In this document: piece after piece, positions 53,939 to 63,206 of the stretch
Layout of the letters: each line of letters opens with the position of its first letter
Numbering within the stretch: the stretch's first letter is position 1
Source of the DNA: an uncultured Clostridia bacterium
GTDB lineage: Bacteria; Bacillota; Clostridia; Peptostreptococcales; Anaerovoracaceae
Length of the DNA: 64,000 nt
Reading direction: 5' to 3'
Assembly (NCBI GenBank): GCA_934281605.1
Contig: CAKQXD010000011.1
Span: forward strand, 20,557-84,556
Notes under the pieces: model-generated
Told to the model about the DNA's origin: nothing
The model's input: the letters and a program-made list of their open reading frames with translations, nothing else
Databases searched by the model: none
Made by a program: the position numbers and the translations under genes

Positions 53939-54490
53939 ATGGTATATGTACATTTAGCAGAAGGCTTTGAAGAAGTAGAAGCGACCACCATCGTAGATCT
54001 GCTGCGCCGTGCGGAGATCGAAGTCAAGACGGTATCCATCATGGATGACAAGCTGGTGACCGGTGCTCACGGCATGTCCCTGCAGGCGGATCTGCTGTTT
54101 GAGGAAGCGGATTACGATACCTGTGAGATGATCGTGCTGCCGGGCGGAATGCCGGGCACGCTTCACCTGAAGAATCACGACGATCTGGGAGAAATCATCA
54201 TGGAGTTCGGAATGACAGGCAAGAATCTGGCAGCCATCTGTGCGGCTCCGATGGTGCTGGATGCCCGCGGAGCGCTGAATCACAAGACAGCTACAATCTA
54301 TCCGGGCATGCAGGATGAGCTGCATATGGCTTCTTACATCGACTGCGGCGTGGTGGAAGACAGCAACATCATCACGTCCAAGGGACCTGCTTACGCTATC
54401 GATTTTGCGCTGGCCATTGTGGAAAAAATCAAGGGCAAGAGCGCTTCCGACGAGGTGGCGCAGGGACTGCTGTACAGAGGGATGATTTAA
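53939..54490 (+). CDS. DJ-1/PfpI family protein (ThiJ/YajL-like)
   Basis: 183 aa. The DJ-1 fold starts VYVHLAEGFEEVEA with the conserved Glu, and the nucleophilic Cys is in AAICAAPMVLD near residue 101. Family members are linked to deglycation, chaperone or peptidase roles; none can be assigned. AGAGGAG is upstream. It begins 1 base after the permease and 1 base before the PHP gene, so it is part of the same transcript, although it has no obvious transport role. Confidence 0.92.
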   Translation: MVYVHLAEGFEEVEATTIVDLLRRAEIEVKTVSIMDDKLVTGAHGMSLQADLLFEEADYDTCEMIVLPGGMPGTLHLKNHDDLGEIIMEFGMTGKNLAAICAAPMVLDARGALNHKTATIYPGMQDELHMASYIDCGVVEDSNIITSKGPAYAIDFALAIVEKIKGKSASDEVAQGLLYRGMI

Positions 54491-54491
54491 T

Positions 54492-55355
54492 ATGGGTAAG
54501 TACCGGGTAGATTTTCATATCCACACGAAATTTTCCGACGGGCAGGCTTCGCCGTCAGAGATCGTGCAGGCTGCAAAGGCGCTGGGCTACGAGAAGATCG
54601 CCATCACGGATCACGACGGCATCGACGGCCTTGCAGAAGCTCTGGAAGAAGGCGAAAAAACGGAGCTCACGGTGATCCCCGGCATGGAGCTGGCGACGGA
54701 GACGACTTCGGGAACGGAGCTGCATATCCTTGGCTACGGGATGGATCTGGAGAACGAGAAGCTGCATGCGGCGATGCGCCAGCTTTCGGAACGGAGAGCT
54801 GCTCGAAATACGAAGCTGATCGCGGCTTTGCAGGAAATGGGCTACGATCTTTCCGAGGAAGAGCTGAAGAAGTTTCAGCCCAACGATTATATCGGCAAGC
54901 CGGTGATCGCGCGGGCGCTGATCGCCAAGGGATATGCGTCCAGCATTCCTGAGGTGTTTCAGAGTAAGGAGCTTCTCGGCAGTGAAAAGGCTCTCGCCAT
55001 CAAGAAGGAAAAGCTCAATGCAAAGGATGCGGTTCAGCTGATCCGGGAAGCGGGCGGTCTTCCGGTGCTGGCACACCCGATCCAGGCAAAGAGGATCGGC
55101 AGGCCGGGAAGCGAAGAATTCTACGAAAATATCGAAAAAATCATAGCAAATCTCGTAGAAGCCGGACTGGGCGGTCTGGAGTGCTTTCATCCTGATCAGG
55201 ACGCGGAGCAGAGCCGCTGCTTTGTGAAGCTGGCGCGGAAGTACGACCTTTGCATTTCCAGAGGCTCCGATTTCCACGGCAAAGACTTTGCAGAAGCTGA
55301 AGATACGGCGCAGATCGAAGAGACGAAGCTGATCGGTCTGCGACTGGACAAATAA
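54492..55355 (+). CDS. PHP-domain phosphoesterase (RNase AM/YciV-like)
   Basis: 287 aa. The PHP metal site is clear: DFHIHTKFSDG at 7-17, ITDHDG at 37-42, PGMELAT near 61, HPIQ near 194 and GSDFHG near 262. Homologues hydrolyse 3',5'-nucleoside bisphosphates or trim RNA 5' ends. A nucleotide-related role would fit the purine context. A terminator follows at once. Confidence 0.92.
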   Translation: MGKYRVDFHIHTKFSDGQASPSEIVQAAKALGYEKIAITDHDGIDGLAEALEEGEKTELTVIPGMELATETTSGTELHILGYGMDLENEKLHAAMRQLSERRAARNTKLIAALQEMGYDLSEEELKKFQPNDYIGKPVIARALIAKGYASSIPEVFQSKELLGSEKALAIKKEKLNAKDAVQLIREAGGLPVLAHPIQAKRIGRPGSEEFYENIEKIIANLVEAGLGGLECFHPDQDAEQSRCFVKLARKYDLCISRGSDFHGKDFAEAEDTAQIEETKLIGLRLDK

Positions 55356-55372
55356 ATAAAGCTAGAGAACTG

Positions 55373-55410
55373 AAAACTGCTGGCAGCCCGAATTGCCGGC
55401 AGTTTTTGTT
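55373..55410 (+). terminator. Terminator closing the transporter operon
   Basis: A 13-bp stem AAAACTGCTGGCA (55373-55385) / TGCCGGCAGTTTT (55394-55406) followed by TGTTTT. Confidence 0.92.
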
Positions 55411-55487
55411 TTGGTATGACTTCTCAAAATCTGGGAATACTAATTTTTGTATTCTACTCCCGCGAGGGATAAAATCGAGAGGTACCA

Positions 55488-56585
55488 ATGAAAAAAACGA
55501 TTTCAGAGAAAAAGGCGGATCCGGTCCCCAGTAAGAAGCTGCTGATGGCAGCGGTTATTTTTTTCACTGCGGCGACGACCTGCGTGACGGCTGCAAAGGC
55601 GGCTGCGGCCGATGGCTGGGAGGCGCCGGTGCTGCTTTCTGACGGTACGCTGATGAAAGCGCCGTGGTATATCATGGTAGATGGGAAAGAAGCGGCGCTG
55701 GTGGATTCCAGGGAAACGGCGGAAGCGGTGCTGGAGGATGTGGTGGATACCTGTTGTCGGGGAGACAGCCAGGTGCTGGATGTGGAGATCCGGGAGGAAA
55801 CTTCGGCGAAAAAAATGGAGCTCCACCTAGGGGACGATTCTCCTGACGTCCTGACGGCAGAGCAGGCGGAGCAGAAGCTGCTGGGAGATGATAAAGCGGA
55901 AGGATATCTGACCGTCATCACGACGGAAGAGCAGAAAGAGAAAGAAGATATCGAGATCCCGGAAGAGTATCAGCCGGAGGCCAGCCTTGCGGTAGGAGAG
56001 ACGAAGGTTGCCTCGGAAGGAAGCGCGGGAACGAAGGAAGTGACGAAACGGGTCACGAAAGAAAACGGTCAGCCTGTCGCGGAAACGGTGGTGGAAGAAT
56101 CGGTCATCGAAGCGCCGGAGGAAAAGGTGATCCTGGCCGGGACAAAGCTGCCTGCCGGCTACCAGAGCAGTCTGTACGAAGAACCGGGGCTGTCCTACGA
56201 TGAAGGGGCGGTTTACGGGAAGCTGTACCGGCCGGTTTCCGGCGGAACGATCTCTTCCGGGTTCGGTGCAAGGTGGGGCAGGATCCATCACGGACTGGAT
56301 CTGGCGCTGCCGCAGGGAAGCGAGATCTATGCAGCCGATGCAGGCAAGGTCTATTTCGCAGGCTGGAGCAACGGGTATGGAAACCTGATCAAAATCGATC
56401 ATGGCAACGGTATGCAGACCTATTACGCTCACTGCAGCCAGCTCCTGGCGTCACAGGGACAGGAAGTACAGCGGGGTGAGAAGATCGCACTGGCAGGCTC
56501 TACGGGACGATCCACAGGACCGCACCTTCACTTTGAAGTCATCATCAATCGAAACAGCATCGACCCGACCGGGTTGATTGAATAA
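55488..56585 (+). CDS. G5-domain M23 peptidase (cell-wall endopeptidase)
   Basis: 365 aa. The N-terminal hydrophobic segment (residues 19-40) directs it to the envelope. About 165-217 form a G5 domain (TKVASEGSAGTKEVTKRVT). About 245-365 form a lysostaphin-type M23 domain with zinc ligands in HHGLDL near 269 and HLHFEV near 349. It likely cuts peptidoglycan cross-bridges during growth or division. It is an independent unit between two terminators. A Cys pair (TCC) at about 90 is unremarkable. Confidence 0.93.
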   Translation: MKKTISEKKADPVPSKKLLMAAVIFFTAATTCVTAAKAAAADGWEAPVLLSDGTLMKAPWYIMVDGKEAALVDSRETAEAVLEDVVDTCCRGDSQVLDVEIREETSAKKMELHLGDDSPDVLTAEQAEQKLLGDDKAEGYLTVITTEEQKEKEDIEIPEEYQPEASLAVGETKVASEGSAGTKEVTKRVTKENGQPVAETVVEESVIEAPEEKVILAGTKLPAGYQSSLYEEPGLSYDEGAVYGKLYRPVSGGTISSGFGARWGRIHHGLDLALPQGSEIYAADAGKVYFAGWSNGYGNLIKIDHGNGMQTYYAHCSQLLASQGQEVQRGEKIALAGSTGRSTGPHLHFEVIINRNSIDPTGLIE

Positions 56586-56595
56586 AGGATATAAG

Positions 56596-56653
56596 AAAGC
56601 TGTCGGTAAACCTGACAATGCGCAGCATCGTCGGGAATGCCGGCAGCTTTTTT
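56596..56653 (+). terminator. Terminator after the M23 peptidase
   Basis: An 11-bp outer stem AAAGCTGTCGG/CCGGCAGCTTT encloses a second CCTGAC/GTCGGG stem and is followed by T bases. Confidence 0.85.
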
Positions 56654-56672
56654 GCAATACTTTTTCCCGTGA

Positions 56673-56701
56673 TTGCTTTCAAAATGCATCTGTGCTATTA
56701 T
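56673..56701 (+). promoter_or_regulatory. Promoter of the cysE-cysS cluster
   Basis: TTGCTT (56673-56678) and TATTAT (56696-56701) with a 17-base spacer. A small leader hairpin TGGAC-TTCGCT-GTCCA (56708-56723) follows. I see no T-box or riboswitch. Confidence 0.65.
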
Positions 56702-56759
56702 AAAGAATGGACTTCGCTGTCCACTTTTATAGAATGCAGCAAAAGGCAAGGAAGGTAAC

Positions 56760-57566
56760 ATGGGCTTTTTTAAAGATGTTAGAGACGATATCAAGGCGGT
56801 TTTAGACAGGGACCCGGCAGCGCGCAACGCATTTGAAGTTTTAGTGTGCTATCCCGGGATCTGGTCGATCATTTTTCATCGGCCGGCTCACTGGCTGTAC
56901 CGTCATAATTTAAAATTGCTGGCGCGGATCATTTCCCAGCTGGCAAGATGGCTTACAGGGGTTGAGATCCATCCGGGTGCGGTGATCGGCAAACGCTGCT
57001 TCATCGACCACGGTATGGCAATCATCATCGGAGAAACCGCAGAGGTCGGCGACGATGTGACCATCTATCAGGGCGTTACGCTGGGCGGTACTGGTAAAGA
57101 CACCGGCAAGCGTCATCCGACCATTGGAAACAACGTTATTTTAAGCTCCGGCTCCAAGATCCTGGGCCCGTTCAAGGTTGGCAATAATGTAAAGATCGGA
57201 GCGGGGGCAGTCGTACTCAAAGAGGTCCCGGACAACTGTACGGTAGTCGGGATCCCGGGGACGATCGTGCGGAGAAACGGCAAGCCGATTTCGGAAATGG
57301 ATCAGGTGGACATGCCGGATCCGATTGCAGTAGAACTGGAATGCCTGCGGCGCAGAGTCGTAGAGCTGGAAGATATCATCGTAGGGAAACTGGGTGTGGA
57401 ACTGCCTCATGAATGTCATGATGACTGTCAGTATCCGAACATCCTGCGGGAGATGGAGGATGGGACTCTGAACCGGATCTACGATGAAACGAGTGGAGAA
57501 ATCATAACGGAAACACTGCCGGACAGCCCGGAAGGAGAAACGGAGGTAAAGCATGAAAATCTATAA
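56760..57566 (+). CDS. cysE: Serine O-acetyltransferase
   Basis: 268 aa. It acetylates serine for cysteine synthesis. The left-handed beta-helix hexapeptide region (VEIHPGAVIGKRCFIDH, GETAEVGDDVTIYQGVTLGGTG) carries the catalytic His and Asp pair. The C-terminal part (about 190-268, with LRRRVVELED) is longer than the shortest family members. AAGGAAGG precedes the start. The last 14 bases overlap cysS in another frame. Confidence 0.96.
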   Translation: MGFFKDVRDDIKAVLDRDPAARNAFEVLVCYPGIWSIIFHRPAHWLYRHNLKLLARIISQLARWLTGVEIHPGAVIGKRCFIDHGMAIIIGETAEVGDDVTIYQGVTLGGTGKDTGKRHPTIGNNVILSSGSKILGPFKVGNNVKIGAGAVVLKEVPDNCTVVGIPGTIVRRNGKPISEMDQVDMPDPIAVELECLRRRVVELEDIIVGKLGVELPHECHDDCQYPNILREMEDGTLNRIYDETSGEIITETLPDSPEGETEVKHENL

Positions 57567-58950
57567 TACTATGACACGCAGAAAAGAGGAACTGAAACCC
57601 ATCGAAGACGGCGCCCTCAAAATTTACGTTTGCGGACCGACGGTCTACAACTTTTTTCATATCGGGAACGCCAGACCGTTTGTCGTATTCGACACACTCC
57701 GTAAATATCTGGAATACCGGGGTTACAAGGTAAAGTTCGTTCAGAACTTTACAGACGTGGATGACAAGATCATCAACAAGGCAAGAGAAGAAGGCGTGAC
57801 GGCGCCGGAAATCAGCGAAAAATACATCGAGGAATACTACAAGGATGCGGCTGCTCTTAACGTAAAAAAAGCGGACGTGCATCCGAAAGTTTCCGAGCAC
57901 ATTCCTGAGATCATCGACTTCGTCAGCACGCTGGTGGACAAAGGCTATGCCTATGAAGTAAACGGCGACGTATACTTCTCCACTCGTAAATTCGACGGCT
58001 ACGGCAAACTCTCCGGACAGAACATCGAAGATCTGGAATCGGGAGCACGTATCGCAGTGGGCGACATCAAGGAGGATCCGCTGGATTTCGCTCTCTGGAA
58101 AGCCCGCAAGACGGAAGATGAGATCGCATGGGAAAGTCCGTGGGGCATGGGAAGACCTGGCTGGCACATCGAATGCTCCGCCATGTCCAAGAAGCACCTG
58201 GGCGACACCATTGACATCCATGCGGGCGGACAGGATCTCCAGTTCCCGCACCACGAAAATGAGATCGCACAGTCGGAGTGCTGCAACGGCGTACCGTTCG
58301 CTAACTACTGGATGCACAACGGCTATATCACAATAGACAACGAAAAGATGTCCAAATCCAAGGGCAACTTCTTTACCGTAAGAGATATCCTGAAGGACTA
58401 TGATGGAGAAGTGATCCGCTTCTTCCTGCTGTCGGGCCACTACAGAAATCCGATCAACTTCAGCGACACGCTGATGGAACAGGCTAAGGCAGGTCTGGCC
58501 AGAATGCAGCACGCCAAGGAAAACCTGAAGCACCTGATCGTAAACGGTGAAGGCACTATGACGGACGACGAGAAGAAGGCTCTGGAAGGCTACGATAAAT
58601 ACCGTCAGGAATTCATCGCGGCTATGGACGACGACCTGAATACGGCGGACGCGATATCTGCCATCTTTGAGCTGATCACGGCCATCAACACCGATGTGAG
58701 AAACGGCGCCAGCAAAGAATTTGCAGAAAAATGCCTGGACGTCCTGATGGAGCTGGCCACGGTAGTAGGACTTCTGCAGAAGGAAGAGGACGACACGGTG
58801 GACGCTGACATCCAGGCGCTGGTAGATGAACGTCAGGAAGCGAGAAAAGCTAAGAACTTCGCAAGAGCAGACGAGATCCGCGACCTGCTGAAGGAAAAGG
58901 GCATCACGCTGAAAGACACGCCGCAGGGTGTGCAGATCATCAAGGAATAG
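57553..58950 (+). CDS. cysS: Cysteine-tRNA ligase
   Basis: 465 aa, class I synthetase. The HIGH motif appears as HIGNARP near 35, and KMSKSKGN near 266 binds ATP. Zinc ligands are in YVCGPTVY near 29, in WHIECSAM near 209 and in HHENEIAQSE near 234. The ATG lies within the end of cysE (GGAGG 5 bases upstream of the ATG), so translation is coupled. Cysteine synthesis and charging are thus in one transcript. Confidence 0.98.
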   Translation: MKIYNTMTRRKEELKPIEDGALKIYVCGPTVYNFFHIGNARPFVVFDTLRKYLEYRGYKVKFVQNFTDVDDKIINKAREEGVTAPEISEKYIEEYYKDAAALNVKKADVHPKVSEHIPEIIDFVSTLVDKGYAYEVNGDVYFSTRKFDGYGKLSGQNIEDLESGARIAVGDIKEDPLDFALWKARKTEDEIAWESPWGMGRPGWHIECSAMSKKHLGDTIDIHAGGQDLQFPHHENEIAQSECCNGVPFANYWMHNGYITIDNEKMSKSKGNFFTVRDILKDYDGEVIRFFLLSGHYRNPINFSDTLMEQAKAGLARMQHAKENLKHLIVNGEGTMTDDEKKALEGYDKYRQEFIAAMDDDLNTADAISAIFELITAINTDVRNGASKEFAEKCLDVLMELATVVGLLQKEEDDTVDADIQALVDERQEARKAKNFARADEIRDLLKEKGITLKDTPQGVQIIKE

Positions 58951-58990
58951 TCTTTGCAGGAGGCTGCAAAGGCCGGGCAGAAGTGAACAT

Positions 58991-59428
58991 ATGAAAGTAG
59001 AAAACATCAGAGAAATCAATACGACGGCGCTGGCCTACATGGGCGATGCGGTGTACGAACTGGCGGTGCGCGAGGAGATGATGAAGCAGGGCTATTACGA
59101 CGTCAACCGGCTCCATCATATCGCGACCCTGTACGTGCGGGCGTCGGCACAGGCGAAGATCATCAAGACCATCTTTGACGAGCTGGACGAGAAGGAGCAG
59201 GCGCTGGTGAAGCGGGCGAGAAACCGGAAATCGGCCACGAAAGCCAAGAATGCGGACCCGGTGACCTATAAGTGGGCTACGGCCTTCGAGGCACTGACGG
59301 GATACCTGTATCTGACGGAAGACGAAGAGCGGCTGTCCTGGCTCATGGATCGCGCCATCGGAATCATAAAGGAAGAACACACAAATGGGAGAAAAGAAAC
59401 CAAAGAAAAAACGGAAGGTCAGAAATAA
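58991..59428 (+). CDS. mrnC: Mini-ribonuclease III
   Basis: 145 aa. It is the RNase III catalytic domain without a double-stranded RNA-binding domain, as in B. subtilis MrnC that matures 23S rRNA. The active-site segment is AYMGDAVYELAVREE near 15-29; further acidic residues lie near 105-125. The ATG at 58991 is preferred; an earlier in-frame codon overlaps cysS. It follows cysS as in many Bacillota. The last 44 bases overlap the next small gene. Confidence 0.94.
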   Translation: MKVENIREINTTALAYMGDAVYELAVREEMMKQGYYDVNRLHHIATLYVRASAQAKIIKTIFDELDEKEQALVKRARNRKSATKAKNADPVTYKWATAFEALTGYLYLTEDEERLSWLMDRAIGIIKEEHTNGRKETKEKTEGQK

Positions 59429-59615
59429 GACCAGGGATGTTCTGGCGGATTATTACCGTACCAACATGGAGTACGACAAGGAAAATCGCCGCCGTCAGGA
59501 AGAGGAAGGGGTCAAGACCAAAGGCCTGAAAAACCTCAACAGCACGGAGAAGACCTACGTGATCGTTATCGTACTGGCACTGATCGGGATCGTGATCAAA
59601 TACGTGATCCTGTAG
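59385..59615 (+). CDS. Small basic membrane protein
   Basis: 76 aa. A very basic N-terminus (KKPKKKRKVRNK) is followed by a charged helix and one C-terminal membrane helix (YVIVIVLALIGIVIKYVIL). It overlaps mrnC by 44 bases in another frame, with AGGAAG upstream. I do not recognise a family. Its topology suggests a tail-anchored cytoplasmic protein that could bind RNA or ribosomes, which is speculation based on charge and neighbours. Confidence 0.7.
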   Translation: MGEKKPKKKRKVRNKTRDVLADYYRTNMEYDKENRRRQEEEGVKTKGLKNLNSTEKTYVIVIVLALIGIVIKYVIL

Positions 59616-59639
59616 GGCTCTGCGAAAAGGAGGACGAGA

Positions 59640-60470
59640 ATGAGTCAGGCAGATAAACTTTTTGTGACCATGTGTCAGGATATTCTGGATCACGGGTTTT
59701 CCAGCGAGGGACAGACGGTCCGCGCCAAATGGGAGGATGGCGTTCCGGCCCATACTATAAAACAGTTCGGCGTTGTGAACCGCTACGATCTACAGGAGGA
59801 ATTTCCGGCGCTGACGCTGCGGCCGACTGCCATCAAATCAGCGGTGGATGAGATGCTTTGGATCTGGCAGAAAAAATCCAATAATATCAAGGATCTGAGC
59901 AGTCATATCTGGGACGAGTGGGCCGATGAGAACGGCTCCATCGGCAAGGCCTACGGCTATCAGCTTGGTGTGAAATACAAGTTCCCTCACGGGGAGATGG
60001 ACCAGGTGGACAACGTCCTCTGGCAGCTGAAACACACGCCTTATTCCCGCCGGATCATGACCAATATCTATAAATTCGACGACCTGATGGAGATGGGTCT
60101 GGAACCGTGCGCCTACAGCATGACTTTTAATGTGACGGGCGACCGGCTCAACGCTATTTTAAATCAGAGATCACAGGACATTTTGACGGCCAACAACTGG
60201 AACGTGGTGCAGTACGCTGTGCTGGTGCATATGCTGGCGCAGGTCAGCGGGCTGAAGGCGGGACAGCTGGTTCACGTCATCGCGGACGCTCACATATACG
60301 ATCGTCACGTGGACATCGTAAAAGAACTGATCCGGCGTCCTCAGTATCCGGCGCCGAAGTTCAGCCTCAATCCGGAAATCAAGGATTTTTACGACTTTAC
60401 GACGGACGATATCCGCATCGAGGATTATGAGAAAAATCCGCAGGTCAAGAACATTCCGGTGGCTGTTTAG
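59640..60470 (+). CDS. thyA: Thymidylate synthase
   Basis: 276 aa. It methylates dUMP with methylene-tetrahydrofolate. The nucleophile is in LEPCAYSMTF near 157 and the dUMP site in NQRSQD near 175. The surrounding text differs from typical ThyA (the usual PCH is PCA here), so it belongs to a divergent subgroup. AAGGAGGA lies before the ATG. folA follows after 20 bases; the product dihydrofolate is recycled by that enzyme. Confidence 0.93.
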   Translation: MSQADKLFVTMCQDILDHGFSSEGQTVRAKWEDGVPAHTIKQFGVVNRYDLQEEFPALTLRPTAIKSAVDEMLWIWQKKSNNIKDLSSHIWDEWADENGSIGKAYGYQLGVKYKFPHGEMDQVDNVLWQLKHTPYSRRIMTNIYKFDDLMEMGLEPCAYSMTFNVTGDRLNAILNQRSQDILTANNWNVVQYAVLVHMLAQVSGLKAGQLVHVIADAHIYDRHVDIVKELIRRPQYPAPKFSLNPEIKDFYDFTTDDIRIEDYEKNPQVKNIPVAV

Positions 60471-60490
60471 CGCATCATAAGGAGAAGAAC

Positions 60491-60985
60491 ATGAATGCTA
60501 TCGTGGTAGTGGATCAGAACTGGGGAATCGGCAAAGACGGCGGTCTGCTGGTGCATCTTCCGGGGGATCTGAAATATTACAAAGAAAAAACAATCGGAAA
60601 TCATATCATTACAGGCAGAAAAACGCTGGAATCCTTCCCGGGAGGCAAGCCGCTTCCGGGGCGGGAAAACATCGTGCTGACGCGGGATCCGGATTATGCA
60701 AAGGATGGCTGCGTCATCTGTCACACGGTAGAAGAGGTGCAGGACGCCGTGAAGGATTACGATCCGGAAACGGTGTTTGTGGCAGGTGGAGCAGAGATTT
60801 ACAAGGAGTTTTTTCAGCTCTGCGACGTCTTTTATGTGACGAAGATCGATGCAGCGTTTGAAGCGGATCGTTACTTCCCGGATCTGGATGCAATGGATCT
60901 GGAAATCGCGTGGGAGAGCGAACTGCAGGAAGAAAAGGGAATCACATACAGGTTTTTAAAATATGTCAGAAAAGATAATAGGTAG
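60491..60985 (+). CDS. folA: Dihydrofolate reductase
   Basis: 164 aa. The start AIVVVDQNWGIGKDGGLLVHLPGD has the usual active-site Trp, Gly and acidic residue, and GRKTLESFP binds NADPH near 43. It regenerates tetrahydrofolate after thymidylate synthesis. AAGGAG lies upstream. Its last 23 bases overlap rlmB. Confidence 0.96.
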   Translation: MNAIVVVDQNWGIGKDGGLLVHLPGDLKYYKEKTIGNHIITGRKTLESFPGGKPLPGRENIVLTRDPDYAKDGCVICHTVEEVQDAVKDYDPETVFVAGGAEIYKEFFQLCDVFYVTKIDAAFEADRYFPDLDAMDLEIAWESELQEEKGITYRFLKYVRKDNR

Positions 60986-61694
60986 GAACGCCGTAACGGA
61001 AGCGCTCAACAGCGACCGGGAGATCGAAAAGATCATCCTGGCGAAAGGTGCGGAAGGTTCCATCAAGAAGATCGAGGGCAAGGCGAAAGCCAGGAAGATC
61101 CCTCTTTATTACAGTGATAAGTCCCGGATGGACCGGGACGCAGAAGGCGGCAACCATCAGGGGGTCATCGCCATCGTGTCGGACTATGAATACGCCACGG
61201 TGGAAGACATCCTGGATGTGGCGAAACGGCGGGGCGAGGACCCCTTCGTGATCCTGCTGGACGGGCTGGAGGATCCCCACAATTTAGGAGCTGTCATGCG
61301 GACTGCGGAATGCGCCGGAGCACACGGGGTCATCATCCCCAAGCGCCGGTCGGTTTCCGTCACGGAGACAGTCGCCAAGACTTCTGCAGGCGCGGTGGAA
61401 TACATGCCGTGCGCCCGCGTGACCAATATGGCCAGGACCATCGAACAACTGCAGGAGGCGGGGCTTTGGATCGCGGCCTGCGACATGGATGGCGACACGC
61501 TGACGGAGGCTGATTTAAAGGGACCCATCGGCATCGTCATCGGAAGCGAGGGATTTGGTGTCAGTCGTCTGGTCCGGGAAAAATGCGACTTTATCGTGTC
61601 CATCCCGATGCGGGGACGGATCACGTCTCTCAATGCATCTAATGCGGCGTCGATCCTCATGTACGAGATCGTGCGTCAGCGGGGGATTCGATGA
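60963..61694 (+). CDS. rlmB: 23S rRNA 2'-O-methyltransferase, TrmH/SpoU family
   Basis: 243 aa. An N-terminal RNA-binding domain is followed by the SPOUT knot fold. Motifs: DGLEDPHNLGAVMRTAE near 100-116, IGIVIGSEGFGVS near 189 and IPMRGRITSLNAS near 216. It likely methylates G2251-type guanosine in 23S rRNA. The start lies inside folA and the stop overlaps sigH (ATGA), so translation is coupled on both sides. Confidence 0.94.
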   Translation: MSEKIIGRNAVTEALNSDREIEKIILAKGAEGSIKKIEGKAKARKIPLYYSDKSRMDRDAEGGNHQGVIAIVSDYEYATVEDILDVAKRRGEDPFVILLDGLEDPHNLGAVMRTAECAGAHGVIIPKRRSVSVTETVAKTSAGAVEYMPCARVTNMARTIEQLQEAGLWIAACDMDGDTLTEADLKGPIGIVIGSEGFGVSRLVREKCDFIVSIPMRGRITSLNASNAASILMYEIVRQRGIR

Positions 61695-62290
61695 AAGCTG
61701 TGACAGACCAGCAGATGGTCATCCGGGCGCAGCAGGGTGATTTAGAGGCAGAAGAGACCCTGATGCGCAAATACAAAGAAATCGTAAAGATCAAATCACA
61801 GTATTATTACATGGCGGGGGCGGATGAGGACGACGTGATCCAGGAAGGCATGATCGGGCTCCTCAAGGCGATCCGGCAGTACGATCCGGAGAAAGAAGCC
61901 GGATTCGCTACCTTTGCAGGAATCTGTATCACCCGGCAGATCATCAGCGCCATCCGCATGGCGGACCGGGAAAAGCACAAGCCGCTCAATACGTCGATCT
62001 CCCTCAACAAGCCGGTGGGAGGCGAAGAAGAAGGCGTTACTCTGGAGGACACACTGACGGTGTCGGACGGAGAATCGCCGGAGGCACTGCTGGTGGTCAA
62101 GGATCTGGCGTATTATATCATGCATAATGAAGACAGTGTGTTCAGCAACTTTGAAATGCAGGTGCTTAACAAAATGGTGCGGGAAAACGACTACGAAGAG
62201 ATCGCCCGCAGACTTGGCCGCAGTCGCAAGTCCATCGACAACGCCATGCAGCGGATCAAGAAAAAAATCGTGAGATATTTATGGGGATAA
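61691..62290 (+). CDS. sigH: Sigma-70 family factor, SigH-like
   Basis: 199 aa. Region 2 (AGADEDDVIQEGMIGLLKAIRQYD near 42-65) matches the core-binding and minus-10 helices of SigH, and region 4 (YEEIARRLGRSRKSIDNAM) is at the C-terminus. Its place after cysS-mrnC-rlmB and before tuf matches the SigH locus in Bacillota. In spore formers SigH drives early sporulation and competence; whether this organism sporulates is not shown. Confidence 0.9.
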   Translation: MKAVTDQQMVIRAQQGDLEAEETLMRKYKEIVKIKSQYYYMAGADEDDVIQEGMIGLLKAIRQYDPEKEAGFATFAGICITRQIISAIRMADREKHKPLNTSISLNKPVGGEEEGVTLEDTLTVSDGESPEALLVVKDLAYYIMHNEDSVFSNFEMQVLNKMVRENDYEEIARRLGRSRKSIDNAMQRIKKKIVRYLWG

Positions 62291-62300
62291 AAAGTAACAT

Positions 62301-63185
62301 ATGAAGCGGATTTTATATCTTTTACCGGTCCTGGCAGGTGTCTTCTGGGGATCGGTAGGCATTTTTGTGCGTGTCCTGACGGATTTCGGCATGGACAATT
62401 ATACGGTACTGGGATCACGAATGGCAGTCGCCTCAGTGATCCTCTTTTTTGTCATTTTCATTTATGACCGGGAGCTTCTGCGCATTCGGCTGCGTGATCT
62501 GGGGTTTTTCCTTGGAACAGGGCTTTGCGGCATGGTGGGGCTCAATTACTGCTATAACGAAGCCATCAATCAGCTGACCTTGTCCCTGGCGGCGGTGCTC
62601 CTCAGCCTTTCGCCCATCTTCGTCATGATCCTGTCCGCGTTCCTGTTTCACGAGAAGATCACCTTGAAAAAGGTCGGGTGCACGGCGCTGGCTATCGCCG
62701 GGTGTATCCTGGTGAGCGGGGTGCTGCAAAGCGGCGGCGTATGGAATCTCAGGGGAATGGCGCTGGGTCTTTGCGCGGCGCTTTTCTACGGACTTTACAG
62801 CGTTATCTCCAAAGGGGCGATGCAAAGAGGCTATCATACGTTTACGGTCTTATTTTACAGTTTACTGATCGCAGCCATCGTCATGGTCCCGCTGGTGGAC
62901 TGGAGCCTGTTCGGGACGTATTTGCAGGCGGCGCCGGCAGCTCACGTAGGATTTATGGTGCTCCATTCCCTGTGCAATTCGATTTTGCCATATCTACTGT
63001 ACACCTGGTCGCTTAATCATATCGAAGTGGGCAAGGTTTCTATCATTACGGCGGGTGGCGAGCCTTCGGCGGCTATGATTTTCGGGCTGCTGGTTTTTGG
63101 AGAGCAGCCGACATTTCTATCGGTTGCAGGACTTTGTCTTACAGTTATTGCATTATCGGTGCTCTGTGCGCCGGAGAAAAAATAA
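62301..63185 (+). CDS. EamA/DMT-family transporter
   Basis: 294 aa, ten predicted membrane helices in two EamA repeats. The first has VFWGSVGIFVRVL and ends near LVSGVL; the second ends with ITAGGEPSAAMIFGLLVFGEQPT. Members export amino acids or other small metabolites; the substrate is unknown. It begins 10 bases after sigH with a weak ribosome site (AAAAAGTAAC). The next gene follows after 21 bases. Confidence 0.92.
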   Translation: MKRILYLLPVLAGVFWGSVGIFVRVLTDFGMDNYTVLGSRMAVASVILFFVIFIYDRELLRIRLRDLGFFLGTGLCGMVGLNYCYNEAINQLTLSLAAVLLSLSPIFVMILSAFLFHEKITLKKVGCTALAIAGCILVSGVLQSGGVWNLRGMALGLCAALFYGLYSVISKGAMQRGYHTFTVLFYSLLIAAIVMVPLVDWSLFGTYLQAAPAAHVGFMVLHSLCNSILPYLLYTWSLNHIEVGKVSIITAGGEPSAAMIFGLLVFGEQPTFLSVAGLCLTVIALSVLCAPEKK

Positions 63186-63206
63186 TTTTGGAGAGGTGAT
63201 TTTGTT

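Noticed and set aside
56654..56759. T-box leader before cysE-cysS
   Set aside because: Only about 55 bases of leader, no T-box sequence, and no terminator/antiterminator pair.
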